Part shown: in pieces, positions 25,438-33,899 of the stretch
How the letters are laid out: every line of letters begins with the position of its first letter
Numbering within the stretch: the stretch's first letter is position 1
Assembly: GCA_017471405.1 (NCBI GenBank)
Contig: JAFUTK010000017.1
Span: forward strand, 21,466-85,465
Source of the DNA: Ruminococcus sp.
GTDB taxonomy: Bacteria > Bacillota > Clostridia > Oscillospirales > Ruminococcaceae
Direction: 5' to 3'
DNA length: 64,000 nucleotides
Program-made: the position numbers and the translations under genes
Notes under the pieces: generated by a model
Databases searched by the model: none
Told to the model about the DNA's origin: nothing
The model's input: only the letters and a program-made list of their open reading frames with translations

Positions 25438-25842
25438 ATGAGCACACTTGAAATAATCGCGGGAGTTCTGCTCCTGCTTTCCGGACTTATCATCATTCTG
25501 GTCGTTCTGGCTCAGGAGACAAAGGAGCAGGGCCTGACCTCCGCTATCGGCGGCGGCGCCAACGACTCCTTCTATGAGCACAATATGGGCAGAACGAAGG
25601 ACGCAAAGCTCTCCAAGTTCACAAGGAACGCAGCTATCGTAATGTTCATCGTTACCCTTGCGGTAAACATCTTCGCCACAGTTGGCAAAAACGATGACAG
25701 CTCCGCTTCTTCAAGCGGCAGCACCTCTACGGTCTCCACCGTTAGCGAGGACACCTCCTCCGAGGCAACCGAGAGCACAGAGAGCACAGCGGAGTCCGCT
25801 GCTGACGATACCGCTGAGAGCACTGAGAGCACCGCGGAATAA
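25438..25842 (+). CDS. secG: Protein translocase subunit SecG with long acidic tail
   Basis: Small membrane partner of SecYE that supports preprotein export. The two helices (about 5-28 and 61-82) and the loop motif VVLAQETKEQGLTSAIGGGA are diagnostic. At 134 aa it is about 55 residues longer than usual: the extra C-terminus is a Ser/Thr/Glu/Ala low-complexity tail made of TES-type repeats. The ATG lacks a strong ribosome site: the best match is gaaaggac about 16 bp upstream. It is followed by a terminator, so it is not cotranscribed with the next gene unless read-through occurs. rnr, its usual neighbour in Bacilli, lies 2.2 kb downstream on the other strand. Confidence 0.93.
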   Translation: MSTLEIIAGVLLLLSGLIIILVVLAQETKEQGLTSAIGGGANDSFYEHNMGRTKDAKLSKFTRNAAIVMFIVTLAVNIFATVGKNDDSSASSSGSTSTVSTVSEDTSSEATESTESTAESAADDTAESTESTAE

Positions 25843-25849
25843 CAAAATC

Positions 25850-25875
25850 AAGCCCTGCAAAGTGCAGGGCTTTTT
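25850..25875 (+). terminator. Terminator of secG
   Basis: Stem aagccctgc / gcagggctt with an aaagt loop and a T tract. The next gene starts only 15 bp later. Confidence 0.85.
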
Positions 25876-25889
25876 CTTTGGAGGACACT

Positions 25890-26651
25890 ATGAGAAATAT
25901 CGACTCTGAAAGAGCCGCCTATGCCCGCCGCTTCGGCTGGTGCCGGGACTCAATGGTGAAAAGCTGGCTGGACGGCTTTATGGGGACGGGATATGCTTCC
26001 GATGAGGGCGGCTGGGCTTTTATCAGGAGCGGAGATTTTTTCTACCTTGCCGGCAGACCCGATAGGCCGGAGGACGTCGCCCGGTATATCCGGGAGGAAA
26101 TGGGCAGCGAGGCTGTCATTGTGCCGGAGGATATGAGCTGGAAGCAGGTACTCACAAGCTGCGGGCTGCCGGTCAATCGCGTCACCCGTTTTCACACCCG
26201 ACTGCCAGAGGCTGGGCTTGACAGAGCCCTGCTGGAACAGGCATCAAAGCTGACCGGCTGCGAGTGTGTAAGGCTCGTCCGGGCAGGGGAGAGGGAGTAT
26301 GAGGATCTCGCCGCCTGCGGCTGGGAAAACTCCTTTGTCAGTAACTTCTCCGGCAGGGAGGACTTTCTCAAAAACGGATTTGCATACTGTGTCTACGTTG
26401 GGGTGGAGCTGGCGTCGGCGGCCTCCACCTTCGGCTATTACTCCGGAGGGTACGAATTGCAGATAGCAACCGACCCCAAGTTCAGACGAAGGGGCTACGC
26501 CTGCGCCGCAGCGGCGGCATTCCTGCTGGAATGTCTTGACAGGGGCAAGCGCCCTCACTGGGATGCGGCGAATATGACCTCTGTGCGCATAGCCCAGCGT
26601 CTAGGATTTGAGTATGACGGGGAGTATGAGGCGATGGAGATCGGCAGATAA
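25890..26651 (+). CDS. GNAT-family N-acetyltransferase
   Basis: Acetyl-CoA-dependent acetyltransferase of 253 aa. The C-terminal GNAT fold shows motif A in IATDPKFRRRGYACAAAAAF (acetyl-CoA loop RRRGYA) and motif B in PHWDAANMTSVRIAQRLGFE. The N-terminal 120 residues are unlike simple GNATs and resemble the two-part GNAT_acetyltr_2 proteins. The ATG at 25890 follows ggagg; an upstream TTG would overlap that site. No promoter is visible in the 15 bp after the secG terminator, so expression probably depends on read-through. The substrate is unknown. Confidence 0.88.
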   Translation: MRNIDSERAAYARRFGWCRDSMVKSWLDGFMGTGYASDEGGWAFIRSGDFFYLAGRPDRPEDVARYIREEMGSEAVIVPEDMSWKQVLTSCGLPVNRVTRFHTRLPEAGLDRALLEQASKLTGCECVRLVRAGEREYEDLAACGWENSFVSNFSGREDFLKNGFAYCVYVGVELASAASTFGYYSGGYELQIATDPKFRRRGYACAAAAAFLLECLDRGKRPHWDAANMTSVRIAQRLGFEYDGEYEAMEIGR

Positions 26652-26653
26652 AT

Positions 26654-26986
26654 CAGAATTTGGCGGGATAACGAACGCGAAGCGCGTTGCGCGGGTCCAG
26701 GGGGCGCGCTAGCCCCCTGGCAGGTCAAGGGCAGCGCCCTTGTGGGGTCTGGGGCAAAGCCCCAGGTCGCGGCGCTGCACACAGTAACGAAAAGGCACAA
26801 CTCTTTCCTACCATACAAAAGTATCAAGAACAAACTAAATTCGCAGCGCCGAAAAGTTACAAGTCTGCACTCACAGGAAACAGTGAGCGTCAGCGAACGT
26901 TTTTCCGTACCTAGGACAGCAAGCTGCGGGCGCCAGGCTCCTCGCCGCTGACACGTTTCGGAGAAGTTCCCTTTTCCGGCGAAATA
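26654..26986 (+). repeat. Intergenic repeat, long copy C
   Basis: Begins 3 bp after the GNAT stop with cagaatttggcgggataacg, then the hairpin aacgcg-aag-cgcgtt, ccagggggcgcgctagcccc, caagggcagcgcccttg, ggggcaaagcccc and gcggcgctg. The conserved second half follows: gcagcgccgaaaag, actcacaggaaacagtgagc, gtcagcgaacgtttttccgt, and the end cccttttccggcgaaat. It is nearly colinear with copy D. It fills the 375-bp gap before the lipid kinase gene; no promoter was recognised beyond it. Confidence 0.78.
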
Positions 26987-27026
26987 CAATACCCGCAAAT
27001 AAGTCCAATAATAATGGAGGATATAT

Positions 27027-27953
27027 ATGAGACTGAATATCGTTCTGAACCCCGCCGGAGGCTCCGGCGCAGCGGTGAAGCTCTGGAAAAGGGTCGAGCC
27101 GGTGTTTAAGGAAAGCAGCTGTGAGTATAAGCTCTACCGCTCCACTCGCCAGTGCGGGATAGAGGAGCTCTGCCGCAGGCTTACCTTCCAGGGAAAGGAC
27201 ACCGCCCTTGTGGTCATCGGCGGCGACGGCACCTTAAACGAAGCCGTCAACGGCATCGCCGACTTCGAGCATACTCTCTTCGGCTTTATTCCCTGCGGCA
27301 CCGGCAACGACTTCGCCCGGGATATGTCCCTCCCGAAACGCTCGGAGGATATCGCCCGCAGGATAGCGCAGTACGAGATAAGGCGGGTCTCCGATATCGG
27401 GGAGCTGACCTTTTACGGCGAGGGCGAGCCTGTCCGGAGGAAATTCAATATCAGCAGCGATATCGGCTTCGGCGCTGCCACCTGTGCGCTGGTGAACAGC
27501 TCAAAAATAAAGCCGGTGCTCAACCGCATTGGGCTGGGAAGGCTGATTTACCTCATCGAGGCAGTGAGGGTCTGCTTCACTATGAAGCCTGCGGCGGTTA
27601 AGCTTTGGGCGGACGGCGAGGTGAGCGAGTATAGAAAGTGCCTCTGCGTCATCGCGATGAACCACAAATGCGAGGGCGGCGGGTTTAGATTTTGTCCCGA
27701 TGCCGATTTCACCGACGGCAAGCTGGACGTTGTTATGGGAGACGGCCTCTCACATCTGGAATTCCTGCGTATGCTTCCACTGGCCTATATGGGTAAGCAC
27801 CTTAAGCTGCGGGGCATCAGTACAGTCCGTGCGGAGCGGGTGACAATGCTCTCAGCATCGCCTATCTGGGCGCACACCGACGGAGAGGTGCTTGGCAAGG
27901 CGAAAAAGGTCTCCATGAGGATAATCCCTCAAAAGCTGAAAATGATAGTTTGA
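27027..27953 (+). CDS. Diacylglycerol/lipid kinase family protein (DgkB/YegS-like)
   Basis: Soluble lipid kinase of 308 aa that uses ATP to phosphorylate diacylglycerol or a related lipid, recycling lipid from the membrane. The nucleotide loop VVIGGDGTLNEAVNGI (near residue 65), the catalytic GTGNDFARD and the N-terminal LNPAGGSGAA are all present. The ATG has the ideal ggaggatatat before it. The family is sure; the exact lipid is not. Confidence 0.92.
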   Translation: MRLNIVLNPAGGSGAAVKLWKRVEPVFKESSCEYKLYRSTRQCGIEELCRRLTFQGKDTALVVIGGDGTLNEAVNGIADFEHTLFGFIPCGTGNDFARDMSLPKRSEDIARRIAQYEIRRVSDIGELTFYGEGEPVRRKFNISSDIGFGAATCALVNSSKIKPVLNRIGLGRLIYLIEAVRVCFTMKPAAVKLWADGEVSEYRKCLCVIAMNHKCEGGGFRFCPDADFTDGKLDVVMGDGLSHLEFLRMLPLAYMGKHLKLRGISTVRAERVTMLSASPIWAHTDGEVLGKAKKVSMRIIPQKLKMIV

Positions 27954-27963
27954 TATAAACAAT

Positions 27964-28004
27964 AAAGGGATATCTCACCGCTGGGGTGGGATATCCCTTT
28001 ATTT
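27964..28004. terminator. Bidirectional terminator between lipid kinase and rnr
   Basis: Stem aaagggatatc / gatatcccttt extended by ccc/ggg pairs, with A and T tracts on both sides; the two genes converge here. Confidence 0.87.
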
Positions 28005-28059
28005 ATGTTCACCGTTGGTGAGATCACGCTTTTACGGCGGAAAATACAACCAATTACTG

Positions 28060-30192
28060 TCAAACGGGCACCAGATCTACATTTCCGCTGTTGACCTCGG
28101 CGCTCTCTATCTTTACCTTTATCTTCTCCCCAACCTTCCAGATGTCTCCGGTGGTGAGGTTGCGCAGGGAGAGCATATCCTCGCAGACATAAGCCCCCTC
28201 CGGCAGCGAGTGAACGGAAACCATTCCCTCGCAGGTGTCCGGCATCGTCACAAAGAAGCCGAACTCCATTACCGAGTTGATGACGCCCTCGCGTTCCTCC
28301 CCGATGTGGGATTTAAGGTATTCCGCCTTGTAGCAGTCCTCGCAGCTGCGCTCCGCCTGCATGGCCTTTAGCTCCGTCTGGGTGGACTGGTCTGCCGAGG
28401 CGTAGGCGAACTTCTGATACTTTCGGTTACATTCCTCCGCACTTGCCCCCGACAGCAGCTCGCTCATTATGCGGTGGATAGTCAGGTCGGGATAGCGCCG
28501 GATAGGCGATGTGAAGTGGGCGTAGTCCTGAAGCACAAGGCCGTAATGCCCGATGGGGTCGGTGGAGTATTTCGCCTTGGACATGCTTCTCAGCACCAGA
28601 TTGTTGATGATGGGGGCGAGCTCCGTATCCTTAACACTGTCCAGAATTTTGGACAGCTGTGCCGGCTTGGGGGAGCCTGAAAAATCAAAGGGGATATTGA
28701 GCCTTGCCAGCACCTGCTTGAGGGTCTCGGTCTTTTCCTCTGAGGGTGGCTCGTGGACGCGATAGACAAAGGGAATGCCCTTTTCCAGCCCGAATCGCGC
28801 CGCGCACTCGTTGGCGGTGAGCATGAAGTCCTCAATCATTTCCTGCGAGGCGCCCCGCTGATAGGGCATCGCCCCGACGCAGATATCCTCTTCGTTTATG
28901 ATGAGCACGCCCTCCTGGGTTTCCAGCTCGGGAGCACCCCGGGCGACGCGCTTTTTATACAGCTTCTCCGCCAGCTCCTTCATCACCGGCAGTTCGGAGA
29001 TGACATCACTGTACTTCTCATTAAGCTGCGCGTCCTCCTCGCCTGCCAGCAGGCGGTTTATCTCGCTGTAAACGCCCTTCACCCGGGAGCGGATAACGCT
29101 CTTGGCGAATTTGAAGTCCTTTATCTCGGCGTTCTTGTCCAGCTTGATAAGGCAGGAGAATGCCAGCCTGTCCTCCCCCGGATTGAGGGAGCAGATGCCG
29201 TTGGAAAGCTCTGGCGGCAGCATAGGTATAACGCGGTTTGCGTAGTATACGCTGGTGCCGCGCTCGAAGGCCTCGTTATCGAGAGCCGACTTGGGAGTTA
29301 CGTAATGAGAAACGTCCGCGATGTGAACGCCCAGCTCGTAGCTGTCCTTGGTCTTGGAGAAAGACACCGCATCGTCGATGTCCTTGGTGTCGGCGCCGTC
29401 GATGGTGAAGATAGGCTTGTCCCGCAGGTCGAGGCGGTGGGGTATCTCATCGTATATCCTCCGATAGTCGGAGACGCGCCTTGCCTCGGCGATGACCTCG
29501 TGAGGGAAGACGGGGGTTATTCCGTTAAGCTCCAGCACCGACAGCGCACAGACCGCTGCCCGCAGGGAGCTTCCGAAGGCGGCGGTTATCTCGCAGCGAT
29601 GCTCTGAATGGCGGCGACCTCGCTCGGTGACCACAGCCATTACCTTGTCGTGCTCGTGGAGCTCCAGCCCTAAGGGATTGTCAAAGGCCATAGTGCATTT
29701 GGCGAGGGTGTCGGGGACAAGTCGAAAATGCCCGAACTCCAGAATTATCTCGCCGGTGAAGCGGGAGAAATTCTCCTGCGCTATCTCCACCACCTCGGCC
29801 TCCGTTTTCTCTCCGGTGCCCTCAAAGGTGCGCACGAGGACAACGTCTCCGGGCATAGCGCCCATAAGCAGCTTGCCCGCAACGAAGTATTCCTCCCCGG
29901 TGACATCGTCCTTGACGAAACCGTAGGTCTTGTTGATGCGGGTGACGGTGCAGCGGGTCAGGTCGGACTTGTCCGCAAGCCGCAGGCCTCTCCTGTCCTC
30001 GATGACAGTGCCCTTCTGCTTTAGCTTTTCGATAGCCAGCACAAACTGCTCGAAGTCGAACCCCCGGGCATTGCGCATGCTTTTGTGGAGCTCCTTGAAG
30101 GTGAGGGGCTTTTTGCCCGCCCTTTTGAGCCGCGCCAGAATGAGCTCCTTATACTCAGCGCGGAGCTTGTTTTTCTTTTTGTCTTTTTTCAT
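28060..30192 (-). CDS. rnr: Ribonuclease R
   Basis: 3'-5' exoribonuclease of 710 aa that degrades structured RNA and takes part in tmRNA and stress pathways. In order: a basic N-terminus with an HTH-like region (about 10-70), cold-shock domains (about 75-225), the RNB catalytic domain with its Asp cluster IDGADTKDIDDAVS (near 260) and the later HFTSPIRRYPDL motif, and a C-terminal S1 domain (about 630-708). The basic C-terminal tail of E. coli RNase R is absent. The ATG has aaggagat upstream, and the gene lies 28 bp after the DUF975 gene, so they may be cotranscribed. Confidence 0.95.
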   Translation of the reverse strand: MKKDKKKNKLRAEYKELILARLKRAGKKPLTFKELHKSMRNARGFDFEQFVLAIEKLKQKGTVIEDRRGLRLADKSDLTRCTVTRINKTYGFVKDDVTGEEYFVAGKLLMGAMPGDVVLVRTFEGTGEKTEAEVVEIAQENFSRFTGEIILEFGHFRLVPDTLAKCTMAFDNPLGLELHEHDKVMAVVTERGRRHSEHRCEITAAFGSSLRAAVCALSVLELNGITPVFPHEVIAEARRVSDYRRIYDEIPHRLDLRDKPIFTIDGADTKDIDDAVSFSKTKDSYELGVHIADVSHYVTPKSALDNEAFERGTSVYYANRVIPMLPPELSNGICSLNPGEDRLAFSCLIKLDKNAEIKDFKFAKSVIRSRVKGVYSEINRLLAGEEDAQLNEKYSDVISELPVMKELAEKLYKKRVARGAPELETQEGVLIINEEDICVGAMPYQRGASQEMIEDFMLTANECAARFGLEKGIPFVYRVHEPPSEEKTETLKQVLARLNIPFDFSGSPKPAQLSKILDSVKDTELAPIINNLVLRSMSKAKYSTDPIGHYGLVLQDYAHFTSPIRRYPDLTIHRIMSELLSGASAEECNRKYQKFAYASADQSTQTELKAMQAERSCEDCYKAEYLKSHIGEEREGVINSVMEFGFFVTMPDTCEGMVSVHSLPEGAYVCEDMLSLRNLTTGDIWKVGEKIKVKIESAEVNSGNVDLVPV

Positions 30193-30220
30193 TTTATATC
30201 TCCTTGAATGTGCGGCTATG

Positions 30221-32056
30221 TTATTCTTTCGTCTCCGTCACAGCCGTATCGTAATCGGTAATGCCTTTGCCCTGATTGGGGTAGAAGAGAGAGTATATCC
30301 CGTCAGCCACAAATACAGTCACCAGCACCGCGCAGATAACAGCCGCAGTCTTGGTCTTTATCCGCCTGATAAGGTTGTCCAGCATCGGTGCCCCGAAGTA
30401 TACGAAGGCCACGCCTCCGATGCCGAATACCATAAGACCCTCGGCGCAGACCCTTCCGTGAATGTTCAGGAAGTACCCGCTGTAATCCCACCACTTCTGT
30501 CCGTCGTGGGTAAGCTCTAGGAAGTACGCGGTGAAGTATTCCACAAACCCACAGAGCACCACTGCCGCGAAGAATTCCGCCACAGCGCTCTTTCTGAACT
30601 TTTTCAGCACTATGAGTATCATCACCGCTCCGGTGCCGTAAATGGGCAGCCATGGGCCGTGGAGAACTCCGCGGTTCACGAATTCTCCTATCTCGATGAA
30701 CTTGTAGATAAACTCCCACAGCCAGCCAATAAAGCAGCCGATAAAGAACATCAATATCAGTGAGGTTACGGAGTAGCAGCGGGTGTAGAACACCGTCCCC
30801 AGCCTGTCGCGCCGCGGAGAAGCGGGGATAGGTGCCAGCCTTGCGGGGTAGGCCTCTCCCTCCACCTCGTCACGGTACTGGGAAATCTTTATCTTCTTGA
30901 CCTCGTTGCGGTCGATGGCCTCGGTCCGCTCGCTGTAGGCGGGGACTATGCCGAACACGTTGGCAAAGAATGCCCTTGCCCCGGTGTAGCCGTCGGAAAA
31001 GCTCTCGGTCTCGGCTATGAGCTGCTCGATATCTGAGTATGCAGCTTCAAGCTCTGAGGCGGGTGCCTTTTCAAAGAGCAGCTCGTCGCACAGCTTGTCG
31101 ATGTTGGGTATGCCCGCCGCCTTGGACTGCGCTCTGATTGAGCGGTAAAACTCCGCCATAGTCGCCTCATAGTAAGGGTTGACGTAGAATACCGAGACTA
31201 TTCCGGCGGTCATAGCGCCCACTATCTCCCAGCCGATAAAGGTCAGCTGTAGCTTGAACAGCTCCCACTTGTGACCGTACATCATCTTGCGGGAGAGGGT
31301 TATGGTCTCGTTGGGGCTAAGGTCGGGACACTCCGCCAGTATGTAGGGCACGCAGTGGTAGGAGTAGCTCTTGATAAGCCCGCCTATGACCGTCAGCCCC
31401 CATAGCGCCTTGTAAAAGCTCTCTACTATCAGCACGAAGGCGGAGTGCAGCCACTTCTTCGAGCGCAGCAGCACGAAGAAGCTCCTGACCGGCACCTTGC
31501 CGTAGGTGGAGGCCTCCAAAAACACTCTCGAGAGAATGACTGAGAACACATTGACGATGAAGGCTGTCATCAGCAGCCTCAGCAGCAGACTGACGGCTAT
31601 CATAATGATTATCGCCGCCTTGTCGGAGCCCACGATATTATTGATGCCCTTGTAAATGGTGGTGACATAGGAGCCAGTGACAAACATATTTGCAAACTTG
31701 GCAAATTCGCCCGCCGCAAGGCTCACCTCAACGGGGCCCAGCTTGTAGCTCTTGGACTTGTTCTCCTCGAACTTTTCCTGCGCCTTGTCTAGGTCCTCAG
31801 TGAGTATGCTCTTGCCGTCTATCTTGATGCCGATGTTGCCGGACACGAACTCATAGAGGATATTGGTGCTCTCGGCAGCGGCGGCCTGATCGGCGGCGGC
31901 AAGGTCGGCGTCATCGTCCTCAGCGGAGAGGATAGCCAGCACTCCGCTGTATTTTATCCCCAGAAACGCCGCCATAAGGCAGGTGAACACCAGAACAAGG
32001 TAGTGCCTTTTAACGCTCTGCTTAGCATTGAGTTTAGCCTGCTTGCGGTCAAACAT
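30221..32056 (-). CDS. Membrane protein: DUF975-like N-half fused to CmpB-like C-half
   Basis: 611-aa polytopic membrane protein. The N-terminal 330 residues look like DUF975 (start RKQAKLNAKQSVKRHYLVLV and several helices). After a charged cytoplasmic linker (about 330-425), the C-terminal part contains GWLWEFIYKF, NRGVLHGPWLPIYGTGAV and later GRVCAEGLMVFGIGGVAF, the pattern of the putative ABC-transporter type IV (CmpB) family. The two parts usually occur as separate genes; here they form one frame. No ATPase gene is adjacent. The function is unknown. It has its own promoter and an aaggagaaagat ribosome site. Confidence 0.82.
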   Translation of the reverse strand: MFDRKQAKLNAKQSVKRHYLVLVFTCLMAAFLGIKYSGVLAILSAEDDDADLAAADQAAAAESTNILYEFVSGNIGIKIDGKSILTEDLDKAQEKFEENKSKSYKLGPVEVSLAAGEFAKFANMFVTGSYVTTIYKGINNIVGSDKAAIIIMIAVSLLLRLLMTAFIVNVFSVILSRVFLEASTYGKVPVRSFFVLLRSKKWLHSAFVLIVESFYKALWGLTVIGGLIKSYSYHCVPYILAECPDLSPNETITLSRKMMYGHKWELFKLQLTFIGWEIVGAMTAGIVSVFYVNPYYEATMAEFYRSIRAQSKAAGIPNIDKLCDELLFEKAPASELEAAYSDIEQLIAETESFSDGYTGARAFFANVFGIVPAYSERTEAIDRNEVKKIKISQYRDEVEGEAYPARLAPIPASPRRDRLGTVFYTRCYSVTSLILMFFIGCFIGWLWEFIYKFIEIGEFVNRGVLHGPWLPIYGTGAVMILIVLKKFRKSAVAEFFAAVVLCGFVEYFTAYFLELTHDGQKWWDYSGYFLNIHGRVCAEGLMVFGIGGVAFVYFGAPMLDNLIRRIKTKTAAVICAVLVTVFVADGIYSLFYPNQGKGITDYDTAVTETKE

Positions 32057-32105
32057 ATATCTTTCTCCTTTATCCGCCCCAAAGGGCGAAGTTTGTCATA
32101 AATCT

Positions 32106-32134
32106 ATTATAACATCTCTTTACTATTTTTTCAA
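32106..32134 (-). promoter_or_regulatory. Promoter of the DUF975/CmpB gene
   Basis: Minus strand: -35 TTGAAA, 17-bp spacer, -10 TATAAT with TGT before it. Confidence 0.82.
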
Positions 32135-32148
32135 GACCCGAATGTAAT

Positions 32149-32326
32149 AATGCACAATGCACAATTCACAATGCACAATGAATGTATCGCCTGCGGCGAT
32201 GGATCTGGCGCTCCGCGCAAAGGGGCACGAATTAAAATTCGTCCGCGTAAGTGAAATGTTTGCGCAGCAAACTTTTGGCTAATTACCTGCAATTAGCCTG
32301 GACACCATAATTGTGCATTGTGCATT
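32149..32326. repeat. MITE-like element with 18-bp terminal inverted repeats
   Basis: The ends aatgcacaatgcacaatt (32149-32166) and aattgtgcattgtgcatt (32309-32326) are perfect inverted repeats of 18 bp. The 178-bp body has no coding potential; it holds inverted repeats (gcctgcggc, gcgcagcaaac, gctaattacctgcaattagc). The inner part is shared with 19855-19978 and the ends with 42838-43009. It sits between divergent promoters. No target-site duplication could be fixed with confidence. Confidence 0.72.
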
Positions 32327-32337
32327 GAAAAAAGCTC

Positions 32338-32366
32338 TTGCAATTATCCCCCGAATGGTGTATAAT
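32338..32366 (+). promoter_or_regulatory. Promoter of the malQ operon
   Basis: -35 TTGCAA, 17-bp spacer, -10 TATAAT; it begins 12 bp after the end of the MITE-like element. Confidence 0.8.
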
Positions 32367-32402
32367 AAACTAAATACGTCTTTAAGATAAGGAGGCTTTT
32401 CT

Positions 32403-33899
32403 ATGCGCGCAAGCGGAATACTTATGCATATATCCTCGCTGCCGGGAAAGTACGGCATCGGCAAGCTGGGCAGTGAAGCCAGAGCCTTTGCGGATTTTCT
32501 CCATAAGGCGGGACAGAAATACTGGCAAATACTTCCCGTAACTCCCACCAGCTACGGTGACTCTCCCTATCAGAGCTTTTCGGTGAACGCCGGCAACCCC
32601 TACTTCATCGACCTGGAGACCCTCGAGGCGGATGGGCTGCTGAAAAATATGGAGTACAAGCGCATCAGCTGGGGCGAGATGGCGGCAGTGGATTATTCGC
32701 TGCTGTATAACAAGGTCTTTACCGTTTTGCGCAAGGCCTACGGCCGCTTCACGCAGGATAAGGACTTCAAGGCCTTCTGTGAGGAGAACGCCTCGTGGCT
32801 GGATAACTACGCCCTCTTTATGGCATTAAAGGACGCCCATGACGGCGCCGGCTGGTACGAGTGGGAGGAGCCGCTGCGTATGTTCAAGGCCTCAGCCGTT
32901 AAGGCCGCAAGGCAGGAGTATGAGGACGATATCGGCTTCTACAAATTCATACAGTACGAATATTTCAAGCAGTGGAGAGCCTTCAAGGTATATGTCAACA
33001 GCTTGGGCATCGACATCATCGGGGATATCCCCATATACGTTGCCTACGACAGCGTTGAGGTCTGGACAAAGCCTGAATACTTCCTGCTGGACGAGAACAA
33101 GACTCCCATAGACGTTGCCGGCTGTCCCCCCGATGTGTTCACCGCAAAGGGTCAGCTGTGGGGCAACCCCCTCTACCGCTGGGACGTTATGGAGGCGGAG
33201 GGTTTCAAGTGGTGGATAGACCGCATCCGCTCCGCCTGCTCGACCTATGACGTTGTCAGGATAGACCACTTCCGGGGCTTTGAGAGCTATTACTGCATTC
33301 CCTACGGCAGGGAGGACGCAGTCATCGGCGAGTGGCGTAAGGGCCCTGATATGAAGCTGTTTAAGGAAGTGAAGAAGCAGCTGGGCGACTGCCGCATCAT
33401 CGCGGAGGATCTGGGCTTCATCACCAAGAAGGTGGCAAAGCTTCTGAAGGCCAGCGGCTTCCCGGGAATGAAGGTAATGGAGTTTGCCTTTGACCCCTCC
33501 GGCGAGAGCGACTACCTCCCCCACAACTTCAAGAGCTCCAACTGCGTCTGCTACACCGGCACCCACGACAACGAAACGCTGGCAGGCTGGGTAGGGCAGA
33601 TATCCCGTAAGGAGAAAAAGTTTATCCGGGAGTACTTAAATATCAGGCGCAACGCCGAGATACCCCGGGCGGTCATCAGAGCGGCATGGTCAAGCACCGC
33701 CGACACCGCCATCGCTCAGATGCAGGACTTTCTGGAGCTGGGCTCCGAGGCGAGAATGAATATCCCCTCCACGCTGGGAGGCAACTGGCAGTGGAGAATG
33801 AGCTCCGGCGCTTTGACCGATAAGCTGGCGCAGGAGATATATGATCTTACCCGCATCTATGGCAGACTGGCTGCCAAGCCGGAGGCTAAGAATGACTGA
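32403..33899 (+). CDS. malQ: 4-alpha-glucanotransferase (amylomaltase, GH77)
   Basis: Cytoplasmic enzyme (498 aa) that transfers maltosyl and longer glucan chains and releases glucose, feeding phosphorylase. GH77 residues are visible: nucleophile Asp in VVRIDHFRGFESY, acid/base Glu in IIAEDLGFI, and the transition-state Asp in GTHDNETLAGW. The N-terminus SGILMHISSLPGKYGIGKLG is the usual one. The ATG has aaggaggc upstream. It is the first gene of a three-gene unit with the deaminase and glgP, joined by 8-bp and 1-bp overlaps. Confidence 0.97.
   Translation: MRASGILMHISSLPGKYGIGKLGSEARAFADFLHKAGQKYWQILPVTPTSYGDSPYQSFSVNAGNPYFIDLETLEADGLLKNMEYKRISWGEMAAVDYSLLYNKVFTVLRKAYGRFTQDKDFKAFCEENASWLDNYALFMALKDAHDGAGWYEWEEPLRMFKASAVKAARQEYEDDIGFYKFIQYEYFKQWRAFKVYVNSLGIDIIGDIPIYVAYDSVEVWTKPEYFLLDENKTPIDVAGCPPDVFTAKGQLWGNPLYRWDVMEAEGFKWWIDRIRSACSTYDVVRIDHFRGFESYYCIPYGREDAVIGEWRKGPDMKLFKEVKKQLGDCRIIAEDLGFITKKVAKLLKASGFPGMKVMEFAFDPSGESDYLPHNFKSSNCVCYTGTHDNETLAGWVGQISRKEKKFIREYLNIRRNAEIPRAVIRAAWSSTADTAIAQMQDFLELGSEARMNIPSTLGGNWQWRMSSGALTDKLAQEIYDLTRIYGRLAAKPEAKND

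Noticed and set aside
26687-26951. Short open frames in the long intergenic repeats (also 4300-4578, 22955-23274 and 38333-38578)
   Set aside because: The frames are not kept between copies, the products are Arg/Pro-rich, and no ribosome sites precede them. The repeat is better seen as non-coding.
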